Source of the DNA: Albula goreensis | Taxonomy: Eukaryota > Chordata > Actinopteri > Albuliformes > Albulidae | Length of the DNA stretch: 64,000 nt | Assembly (NCBI GenBank): GCA_022829145.1 | Contig: CM040761.1 | Span: 13,450,245-13,514,244 of the forward strand | Direction of reading: 5' to 3' | Shown here: positions 58,201 to 64,000 of the stretch, piece after piece | How the letters are laid out: each line of letters starts with the position of its first letter | Position numbering within the stretch: the first letter of the stretch is position 1 | The notes under the pieces: generated by a model | What the model was told of the DNA's origin: nothing | The model's input: only the letters and a program-made list of their open reading frames with translations | Databases searched by the model: none | Made by a program: the position numbers and the translations under genes

Positions 58201-61200
58201 TCACACATCACTGCTTTCCCTCACACCTGTATTTTTGCACAGGCAGCAAAGACCTTTGCATGGATTCAAATCTCTCTTTTTTTGGGCCGCAGGGGCAAGG
58301 AGATCATGTTTCATGGTGGTTTTGTAAAGAGCAAGGAGGGCAGCCTTAACACTAAGACAACTGAAGACTTAGGTGAACCTCCTCTGACGCAGAACAGAAA
58401 CCTTAGATGGGGGGAGGGTGGAGGATCAGTGAACTCTCGCCTCTGAGGGCTACTCTCACTCCTGACCATATTCACACTCTAGACAGACACAGTGTGCATA
58501 ACACCGTGTGGAAGCTCACAGATCCTCAGCACTGTTATCAGCTTGACCTATGAAGCCCACAGATAACAGGTTCTACTCTGCAGAGGAAAGCACAGTGAGC
58601 GCAGTCAGAATTATAAGCCTACACTTAAGCTTATAAACATGGTAGGCATTTTTATTTCACAATGATAAGGAAGTGAGACACTAAGAATATGAACATGCTT
58701 TCACAACACAGTATATTCGTTTTAATAAATGATTCAATGACTTACCATCAAAACTTATACTTGCAACTTTGGTATATTTATTCTCTCCTGCTTTTAACGT
58801 GACTGACTTATTAAAGTGTGCCGTAACCGCTTCATTTGATGGTGTCGGTCTGACACTCTGTAAGCCAAAAAATTCAAATCAAAATCAGCATAACCATCAG
58901 GGAAAGACCATGAAACAAAGACATTTTTTCATTTGTAGCACTTACTGTTATTTGTACATCTTTTGTTCCTGAATTTAGAAGATGCAAATTAAGTTGTTTT
59001 GGTCGATCTGTAAAATAAATGCCATACATGCTGTAGTTAAACACATGGGTCACTTACCATTTAAATAGCCAACTGTGTTAAGCAGAGCTTAACTGAATTA
59101 CAGGCAATGAAACCCTTGTATAGGGGGTATCTTACCTTGTGATCTTAGCGTACCAAAGTCTAGCATCTCTATAGAGGAATATATACCAGGTGCTAGAACA
59201 AACAGAGAGCAGGTTAAGGACTGATGACTTATTAGCGGAATGATGATGTGACAATTTGGGGCAGAATGAAGCAATATGGGGAGGTGTGGTGCAGAATGTG
59301 GACAAGTGAGGCAGAATGGGGGTAGTTGGGGTTGGGCGGGGTAAGGCGACTCACCTGGGGTGACCTCAACCTCCACAGGGAGGATGATGTACTCCTCCTC
59401 ATTGGAGCCATTGGTTTTGATCCTGATGAAGGCTGTGTGGTTGTCTGGGTCCCGTGAGGAGAAGCTGGCCCTCACCAACCCCTTAGTCTCGAATGGGGGA
59501 ATCTCCTGCATGCAGCACATGAGAGGAGGGGACACATTAATCTAGAGGAATGACTGAACCAGAGGGCTCAGGGCCATTCATAATGACAAAGATCACACTA
59601 ATGACTCTGTAACAGAAGCCATACATAGAAGTCCAAATCGTATGTAAACTGCACATTTAAAGGTTCTTGTCAAACACAACCAAGCCAAAGCACCTTACAA
59701 ATCCTCAGGAACACTAGTTCACCCACCCATAATTGTTTGGTGCCTTCTTGCTGCCCTGTGGGCAGCTCTAGGTGCAGGTCCCCCCCACTGGCATACATCT
59801 CCACAACCTGGGGAGGAAGAACCACATGTCCCATCAGCCCGCTGAATACCCATCAGGCCTCCGTGCATAAACCTCTGGGCCTCTCAATTATCAGTAGGAA
59901 ATACCAAGCTGTTCTTCAGTACATTCCTTTCCTTTTTTCAAACTGTAATACAAAGACAGACTATGTACTAGCTATTTATGCTGTGTTGATTCAGTAACAT
60001 TCAATCTTCACACAAGTACCAAAAGGGTACTTAGATTGACCTGAATACACACGACAAGTTTACATGTGATACGAAAGGAGTAAACACGAGAAAAGTAAAC
60101 AGATTGTGCAGTTAATTTTCAGAGTGTACCAGCTGAGCAGACAGACAGCACCAGTCAGCCATCTGTAGGGTCCTCAATTCCTGTACCTTCCAAGCCATGC
60201 ACCACAAGGGATTGATGTTTTCTCAAGTATTTAGTACTTCAGTCACATGAGTAATACACTACCTTACAGACAGGTTGCCTTACATTTGCATTGCTAAAAT
60301 AACTACGCAAAGACATACTTCAAAGGATAATGACTGAGCAAAAACAAAAGGAATCAGACAACAGCCGGAGGAAAAGTGAGTGTATAACACAACAGGTTAT
60401 AATCACCTCCTATTAAAATAACAGGCTGAGGAAAGTTTACATTTTTAAATATGGTACACAAAGGCTGAAACACTGTGCAGGGTTCTCCCCAAATAAGGTT
60501 AGATGCAGCACCACAATGGTCCCTTTACTAGCACCACAGTGTGGAAACAGCCATATCGGTTTATTTGAACATGAAGACATTAAAAATGAAAGTGAAACAC
60601 ACCTTTTTATTGCAAAGCCATATAAGCAGCTTTAATCTGAAATTTACGAGACATGATGCGTCACCTACTAAAAAACTCTGGGGAGAGCACTGATTGTGTG
60701 CATGTAAATGCTTCAGTGGCAAATGTTGTGCACATCAGTTATTTTCCCACCCATCCAATCTATATCTTTACCTGTGTGTGTGTTTTCTGTTAGATAACAG
60801 CACACAGCGCTTACCTGCAGCAATTCGCTGTGTGGGTTGTGGATGTTGATGAGGGGAGAGAAGCTGCTGTTCACTGGGACTCTTGCCCCGATGAACGGCC
60901 GCAGTCTGTAGGGGTTGGGGATGCCCACACCGAACACCTTCAGGGAAAAAAAGGAAGAGGTCCCCACAATGACACATGCCAATCATGAGCGATCTGCTTT
61001 CCCCTCCCACCTCAGACCTTCTCAGCCAGTGTGTTTCCCGTACATACCTGGTATGTAAACACTCCATGATGTGACGTGTTAATAAATAAGGTATTTTCTA
61101 CGTTTCCTACTACTCGCGCTAGAAAGACAACGTCAAATGACGTATTTCCTCCCGGGGGAATTATCTGAATGGGAAAGAGACAGAGAGGGGAAGATTAATG

Positions 61201-63120
61201 GACAACCATGTGAATCTTTTAAATTCAGTAAATACAACAGATGATTAAGAATTTAAATATTATCATTTATGCCAATTTCTTGCCTAAAAACCCACAGGGT
61301 CTTTTACAGCCAAGTATATATTCTGTATTGTGAACTGTAGCAAAACAGCACATTGGACATTGCCCACTGTGATCTATTTTGGTCTGGCAGCTTTGCCGTG
61401 ATTGGCCAGAATCAATTAATCGGAGGAAAACAGTAAATCATCAACTCCTCACCAAGCACATTCAAAACATGACACAGTAGAAAAGTGGGGACAGTGTAAG
61501 GGCATAGACAGTTCCAAATAACAGCCATTGATCCAGACTGGTTCTGCAGAAACTTCAGATGACAAAGAAAATTAATAAAAATGGGATTCATTTCTCAGTG
61601 GACTTAATGGGCACTGACTAGGGGCTGGGGATAATATCAACTCCTAAAATTTCTCTGAGGAGTTTGCTGGCACATTGATTTATAGGGGTGTCAAGGACAG
61701 GTGCGATACAGTCTAATTTATTACGCTCCCTAGTGTGAGCACTCACTGTGCTCCATAGCCCCTCAGTGAGCATATTTAAAAAAGCCATTACCCAACAGCA
61801 TTGCCACAGAAACAATATGTGCAGATCAATATCACATTATTGAGAGGACAACATTGTCTTTGACTATGCAGTAATCAAACACTTACACATTAACTGAAGT
61901 AAATATCAAAGACTACGTAAGTGGGGGCCATTGACAGTGAGATTTTAATCTGTGAACTGCTGGCAGTTAGTCATATGTTTCTCACAATGACTTGCCACAG
62001 ATGAGAAGAATAAATCAATCATCAAGATCAAGCAGCCACAGAACCACACAAGCAGAGGAACAAAAGAGAGGAGGCAGTTTCTATTTAAAACCTTTGACAG
62101 GAAGCTGATCACTGGTTTACCTAACCGCTTCTCTAAAAAGCAGTTACTTACAATTCACACTGATATGCAAGAGGCGAACACAGAAACTGAAACTCAATGT
62201 TCCTACAGTGAAGGGTTCTGTTGTTTCCATAGTGTGGGGTATTTTTGACATTATCTCAAGGTTTTCTCACATTACTTCACTGCAACCGCTGCGAAGTTGA
62301 TTGCAATTTCAAACATCATTCCTTCATCTTCATGCAGCCAGCCACTGCACAGAAATTGCACCCTATTCCCTGGGACTCTGATAGGTGATCATGTAATAGA
62401 CCTTCAACTCATCTGAGCTTTCAGAAAATGTTAACTCTTTGTGCAGACAAAAATGTAGAGAATCCTATTACCTGGCCTGTGAAGGCTGATGCTCAGTTAG
62501 GAACTGGAGTCACTACACTGACTCACTATTACTGACTGTTGCTCATGCATACACCAATGTTACAGGACCTTCAGAAGACAAGGTCAAAGTCAACCATTTC
62601 TTGGTGGTACCAGGCAATCAGCTTCACTCTATGTTAAAGCATTGATTCTTTTTTGCAGCGTATCCTTCAAAATGACAATGCTGTCATCCCCAGAGCACTA
62701 AGCTGTACAATGCTTTCAGAATCTGTATGCATATTGTTAATATGTCAAAGGTGGTCTCGCTCATAATATATGAAATCAATCATACACATATAGGCTAATA
62801 TGGAATGGTAACTGCTACAATGACGTTAATATCCGTCAATTAATCTTAAGAAGATAAACTTTTTGTGGAAGTGATATCACCTCTCTCCTGAAGTGACTAT
62901 AAATTTCTGTTTCCCTTTGTTCACTGCCTCTGTCAACATGAGTTTACACAAATGGGTGGGGCAGTTGGGGGTGTGGGGTGAACACAAAATACTTACCCTA
63001 CTTTCAAAAAAGGAGGCATGAAAATGAGCAGTTGCTGCTGATATTGATATTAAAATGATAGTTTCTTCTGAGCTAGGATTGTGCAAGTAAACTTTCTCCA
63101 ATTTTGGCATCCCAACAGGC
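42914..63120 (-). CDS. tmem131: TMEM131 (transmembrane protein 131), 3' 37 coding exons; 5' end outside the window
   Basis: Thirty-seven GT-AG exons, listed below, give about 1720 residues. Human TMEM131 is about 1883 residues, and the missing 120 or so (signal peptide to LDFHEQ) would lie past position 64000. Phases agree at every junction except inside the penultimate exon, where one base is missing. The first 1000 residues are the luminal part, made of PapD/Ig-like beta domains with several Asn-X-Ser/Thr sites. A single membrane helix follows (FYITISLIMSSMFLLVIATA, about 1000-1020), then a 700-residue cytosolic tail rich in Ser, Lys and acidic patches. Published work on the family reports that the PapD-like region binds procollagen and the tail binds TRAPPC8, which supports collagen export from the ER. 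Long matches in the tail (KSTSLPGKNGNPTFAAVAAG) make it TMEM131 rather than its paralogue TMEM131L. Confidence 0.95.
43555..43702 (-). CDS. tmem131: tmem131 in-window exon 36, with apparent 1-base deletion
   Basis: 148 nt. The first part, in the frame set by exon 35, reads VFSMGFP (human VFSKLGL). From the C run at 43683-43686 the family match continues in another frame (WSKFGP, IWDAPSSDP, SWPTSSGSPTSP), which joins the last exon in phase. One more base in the run would make the exon 149 nt and restore one frame. As written, the conserved C-terminus is out of frame. Confidence 0.85.
43829..43929 (-). CDS. tmem131: tmem131 in-window exon 35
   Basis: 101 nt, phase 2 in and phase 1 out. It encodes SGLWSPIENTTMDYNSQNSF and SAFGPNNNFNLT. 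Confidence 0.92.
44018..44117 (-). CDS. tmem131: tmem131 in-window exon 34
   Basis: 100 nt. It encodes GSGPMRAAVSKPESLEKM and TSVESDGSD, the last matching human VDSDGSD. Confidence 0.91.
44208..44329 (-). CDS. tmem131: tmem131 in-window exon 33
   Basis: 122 nt. It encodes NKHKLAKSTSLPGKNGNP and TFAAVAAGYDKSP, the best-conserved part of the tail. Confidence 0.94.
44791..44941 (-). CDS. tmem131: tmem131 in-window exon 32
   Basis: 151 nt. It encodes SLQQISLQTMNADPFLKR, a Pro/Ser-rich stretch and GTYSSVLNSK. Confidence 0.92.
45224..45433 (-). CDS. tmem131: tmem131 in-window exon 31
   Basis: 210 nt. It encodes SSSEGEKDSSPPEWDSVPLH, matching human, preceded by about 40 residues that are longer and mostly unlike the human segment. 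Confidence 0.91.
45532..45656 (-). CDS. tmem131: tmem131 in-window exon 30
   Basis: 125 nt, phase 2 in and phase 1 out. It encodes SLELPYITPLENKQRKN, matching human SLELPYTPPLESKQRRN. The donor is GTTGGT, which is weaker than most. Confidence 0.9.
45745..45875 (-). CDS. tmem131: tmem131 in-window exon 29
   Basis: 131 nt, phase 0 in and phase 2 out. It encodes a charged linker, ESVKKSRSAPLDKEKEEAP and KPNSKKTCNTKKDSQADLKS. Confidence 0.88.
46016..46194 (-). CDS. tmem131: tmem131 in-window exon 28
   Basis: 179 nt. It encodes a Lys/Arg-rich stretch (QRKSKAQKKREEKERR) followed by the acidic/Ser DNEDSSSTTTETSNPDMD. Confidence 0.93.
46455..46879 (-). CDS. tmem131: tmem131 in-window exon 27
   Basis: 425 nt, the largest exon here. 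It encodes a low-complexity Ser/Gly/Gln/Arg-rich cytosolic stretch and the conserved RHSSEDSDYTSLIEVMDKD and SPPMEVFQE. Confidence 0.93.
47172..47330 (-). CDS. tmem131: tmem131 in-window exon 26
   Basis: 159 nt. It encodes SMFLLVIATAFLEAQGIWE (second half of the membrane helix) and the first cytosolic residues with GRPFDLREIVRIQTDA. Confidence 0.94.
47582..47767 (-). CDS. tmem131: tmem131 in-window exon 25
   Basis: 186 nt. It encodes FTPDFTTSRVVRELRLVTAA, NASLPYHMLGLCAEALPRP and NWELEFYITISLIM, the first half of the membrane helix. Confidence 0.94.
47919..48105 (-). CDS. tmem131: tmem131 in-window exon 24
   Basis: 187 nt. It encodes LKEPNFTLRRTFKAENTGQL, EISGYSCEGYGFKVLNCQEF and KEIVI. Confidence 0.94.
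48653..48795 (-). CDS. tmem131: tmem131 in-window exon 23
   Basis: 143 nt. It encodes NNLTVVDYLLVQGQGTSESL, PGPGSSLRFKMTEALLKDC. Confidence 0.93.
48796..50307 (-). other. tmem131: tmem131 intron, 1.5 kb
   Basis: AT-rich intron between in-window exons 22 and 23. I see no further exon or notable repeat. Confidence 0.7.
50308..50459 (-). CDS. tmem131: tmem131 in-window exon 22
   Basis: 152 nt. It encodes TSFMKSSRGFVEG, LLLPGEAKSFTVKFTPVTNH and TVSSLLIV. Confidence 0.92.
51301..51367 (-). CDS. tmem131: tmem131 in-window exon 21
   Basis: 67 nt, phase 2 in and phase 0 out. It encodes LTLGTTYNISTSTLEFRVH and KNQ. It is short and less conserved, but the frame and both splice sites fit. Confidence 0.85.
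51953..52062 (-). CDS. tmem131: tmem131 in-window exon 20
   Basis: 110 nt. It encodes EEDVVLENTADIPVYVQVIP, LAMYSNPSIVAEKLVN. Confidence 0.92.
52292..52305 (+). promoter_or_regulatory. CTCF-like motif in a tmem131 intron
   Basis: CCACAAGGGGGCAC fits 13 of 14 positions of the CTCF core CCASYAGRKGGCRS. It lies between in-window exons 19 and 20. Confidence 0.4.
52920..53058 (-). CDS. tmem131: tmem131 in-window exon 19
   Basis: 139 nt. It encodes VEAVFEVNTDLQKNVQAKV, TWPSIINSSRHILFPLTVT and NSSS. Confidence 0.93.
53201..53315 (-). CDS. tmem131: tmem131 in-window exon 18
   Basis: 115 nt. It encodes ESKLPEFAMQEDMWDSDVDL, HQKLLKRWRELKENSGH. It is more diverged from human than its neighbours. Confidence 0.92.
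53440..53515 (-). CDS. tmem131: tmem131 in-window exon 17
   Basis: 76 nt. It encodes VANIYFDASLQCGDHCYVGL, close to human IANIYFDPGLQCGDHCYVGL. Confidence 0.93.
53642..53765. repeat. Dispersed repeat copy in a tmem131 intron
   Basis: It begins with GATCTCAAACTCCAGTCCTG and continues CAGTGCCTGCTGGTT. The same opening is seen at 56267. This phrase is common in fish genomes as part of short non-autonomous elements; the family name is not certain. Confidence 0.5.
53830..53982 (-). CDS. tmem131: tmem131 in-window exon 16
   Basis: 153 nt, phase 0 to 0. It encodes GKVVHQALSIMSSFTQKVKL, RALTEDPRFYPKRLRS and LEPRRKSK. Confidence 0.94.
54595..54681 (-). CDS. tmem131: tmem131 in-window exon 15
   Basis: 87 nt, phase 0 to 0. 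It encodes ILTIPVKAVIAVGTL and KHIVLPPSFP. Confidence 0.93.
54798..54902 (-). CDS. tmem131: tmem131 in-window exon 14
   Basis: 105 nt, phase 0 to 0. It encodes VILASGYYALFRVTLVAKDL and HDGAVHITTDYE. Confidence 0.93.
55316..55450 (-). CDS. tmem131: tmem131 in-window exon 13
   Basis: 135 nt, phase 0 to 0. It encodes LEIKSWLVTGDGLSMELLRS, GNRSTVLS and SASDQKT. Confidence 0.93.
55582..55692 (-). CDS. tmem131: tmem131 in-window exon 12
   Basis: 111 nt, phase 0 to 0. It encodes PLVLPPSPEEHFLDFSVLSA and ITFAVINSNPIE. Its acceptor is preceded by a long C tract. Confidence 0.92.
55693..55722 (+). other. G-rich tract opposite a tmem131 splice acceptor
   Basis: Three long G runs (5, 7 and 7) separated by single C on the + strand. 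On the transcribed strand this is the C-only polypyrimidine tract directly before exon 12. It fits a G-quadruplex or i-motif pattern. Confidence 0.6.
55993..56163 (-). CDS. tmem131: tmem131 in-window exon 11
   Basis: 171 nt, phase 0 to 0. It encodes ILNFTRPIRIPPHESQYVF, IDSNILLITNASKFHLPIRA and YTGFLE. The donor is GTACAG. Confidence 0.93.
56267..56414. mobile_element. Small element with inverted ends in a tmem131 intron
   Basis: It shares its opening with the repeat at 53642. Inverted sequences at 56288-56304 and 56398-56414 (CACTGCCTGCAGGTTTT and a partner with two mismatches of 17) bracket about 93 bp with no coding capacity. This fits a miniature inverted-repeat or fold-back element. Confidence 0.5.
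57290..57443 (-). CDS. tmem131: tmem131 in-window exon 10
   Basis: 154 nt. It encodes YLGFDHTATLFYIRDSPMD, PVERPIFLTNTFNFAI and LPEDAKTMFQ. Confidence 0.94.
58018..58126 (-). CDS. tmem131: tmem131 in-window exon 9
   Basis: 109 nt, phase 1 in and phase 2 out. It encodes FGKITVKAKEKSYPKLEIPY and QAEVLEG. Confidence 0.92.
58746..58857 (-). CDS. tmem131: tmem131 in-window exon 8
   Basis: 112 nt. It encodes SVRPTPSNEAVTAHFN and KYTKVASISFD. Confidence 0.92.
58946..59007 (-). CDS. tmem131: tmem131 in-window exon 7
   Basis: 62 nt. It encodes RPKQLNLHLLNSGTKDVQIT, which matches human LPKVLNLHLLNSGTKDVPIT. Confidence 0.93.
59136..59192 (-). CDS. tmem131: tmem131 in-window exon 6
   Basis: 57 nt, phase 1 to 1. 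It encodes PGIYSSIEMLDFGTLRSQ. Confidence 0.93.
59355..59505 (-). CDS. tmem131: tmem131 in-window exon 5
   Basis: 151 nt. It encodes EIPPFETKGLVRASFSSRD, DNHTAFIRIKTNGSNEEE and ILPVEVEVTP. Confidence 0.94.
59727..59807 (-). CDS. tmem131: tmem131 in-window exon 4
   Basis: 81 nt, phase 0 to 0. It encodes VVEMYASGGDLHLELPTGQQ and GTKQLW. The donor is GTGGGT. Confidence 0.92.
60815..60937 (-). CDS. tmem131: tmem131 in-window exon 3
   Basis: 123 nt, phase 0 to 0. It encodes VFGVGIPNPYRLRPFIGAR and NSSFSPLINIHNPHSELLQ, nearly identical to human. Confidence 0.94.
61048..61164 (-). CDS. tmem131: tmem131 in-window exon 2
   Basis: 117 nt, phase 0 to 0. It encodes PPGGNTSFDVVFLARVVGN and INTSHHGVFTYQ. 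Confidence 0.93.
61165..62996 (-). other. tmem131: tmem131 intron, 1.8 kb
   Basis: Intron between in-window exons 1 and 2. I see no further exon or notable repeat. Confidence 0.7.
62997..63120 (-). CDS. tmem131: tmem131 in-window exon 1
   Basis: 124 nt; its first base completes a codon begun in an exon beyond the right edge. It encodes PVGMPKLEKVYLHNPSSEE and HFHASFFESR, the start of the conserved TMEM131-like luminal region. Confidence 0.93.
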
Positions 63121-64000
63121 CTGCAAAGACAAACAATGTAAATAAGTACTGTGAGCAGTTATATTGGCATTCTACAAAACATGACGTCAGGCTGTGAAAT
63201 CAGACAGGTTAATGAGGATCAGCATTCATTCATTCATGCATTACTTTCTGGGCAACTGGTAACACTCAATGAATTACCCAAAGATATACATTCAAGAAAG
63301 AAAATATGACATATATTACTACATATGTATCCTACAAAATTCTAGTCAAACTTGAAAGCATGACAATATGTGGTTTCTTTGAGGAAACAAACCAGAAAAA
63401 AGGCTAGTAACATGAGTTTTGAAATTGGTTGCAGGACACTTTTTAACATCAGGCATTAACTGCTGTTGCTGTGACAACGTGTAGCATTGCAAGTGCTGTG
63501 CAGTGTGGAATCACACACCTGTGATTCTGCCCCTCCCTCTGTGCACACATTTGCATGAGATCGGGCCTGCCTCGCACGCCTCTCTAACGAATGCGACTGG
63601 TCATGCCGCTGTTCATTTGCGGGAGTCAAGTCTGTGGGCAGCAATGTTAGTGTTGACTGTGTGGGGAGCATGGGGCCAGTAGTGAGTGGAACCACTGAGG
63701 CAGAGGTCACATGCTGGACAAAAGTGAAAGTAACTTCAATCCAAGTTTCATTATTCTGTATTTGTGGGGGGTACTGATTTCAGACTTTCAAGAACAAGAC
63801 AGTAAATATAATTTCCTCCCTATTTTCTCATTTCTTATGATGAGACATACTTTCGACACCATCTTAAAAATGTGATAAATTAATAATGGTGTGTGCTTTA
63901 ATGAAAAAAGTGCCTCCTTACTGATAAGATTAGAATTAATAATGCTTAACTTCAGAAATGAGTTAAACAAGCATTGGCCCAATAATGCATGCACATTTTT
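63121..64000 (-). other. tmem131: tmem131 intron running off the right edge
   Basis: This follows the acceptor of in-window exon 1 on the transcribed strand. No match to the preceding family segment (LDFHEQ) was found, so the upstream exons are outside the window. Confidence 0.7.

Noticed and set aside
63456..63710. 84-codon minus-strand frame as a tmem131 N-terminal exon
   Set aside because: It shows no signal peptide and no match to the family segment that should precede PVGMPK.

Overview
The window is nuclear DNA of a vertebrate, most likely a ray-finned fish. It is AT-rich, has split genes with GT-AG introns, carries fish-style microsatellites and short non-autonomous elements, and its two protein genes match vertebrate families exon by exon. 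The species cannot be told from the sequence. No rRNA, tRNA, CRISPR array, operon, phage or bacterial feature is visible, and no viral or retroelement coding region was recognised.

Layout. (1) Positions 1 to about 36,000 hold no exon I can support. This is a gene-poor stretch with microsatellites, a striking pair of adjacent inverted repeats near 25.0-25.25 kb, and a few GC/CpG-richer blocks of high sequence complexity (about 12.2-12.4, 19.3, 27.5-28.1 and 29.1-29.5 kb) that could be cis-regulatory. (2) Positions 36,100-40,076, minus strand, hold a complete BIVM gene: nine coding exons, 505 residues, all splice phases consistent. (3) Positions 40,077-42,913 are the gap between two genes on the same strand. 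It holds the bivm promoter/5' UTR, the tmem131 3' UTR and a cluster of small inverted repeats. (4) Positions 42,914-63,120, minus strand, hold 37 coding exons of TMEM131, a single-pass membrane protein of the early secretory pathway linked to collagen export. Its first exons (signal peptide and extreme N-terminus) lie beyond the right edge. The numbers below count from the first exon visible here.

Both genes are read right to left, with tmem131 upstream of bivm, 2.8 kb between coding ends. Nothing in the sequence suggests that they work together. In human they are on different chromosomes (2q and 13q), so the linkage probably reflects ancestral or fish-specific synteny.

Main points for a second look: an apparent one-base deletion in the penultimate tmem131 coding exon that puts the conserved C-terminus out of frame; a Cys/His/Glu arrangement in BIVM that resembles papain-like enzymes of the phytochelatin-synthase type; a recent 90-bp tandem duplication that copied a bivm splice donor; a second, in-frame donor in bivm exon 8; and the double palindrome at 25 kb. 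Homology statements come from recall of the human proteins, not from a search.
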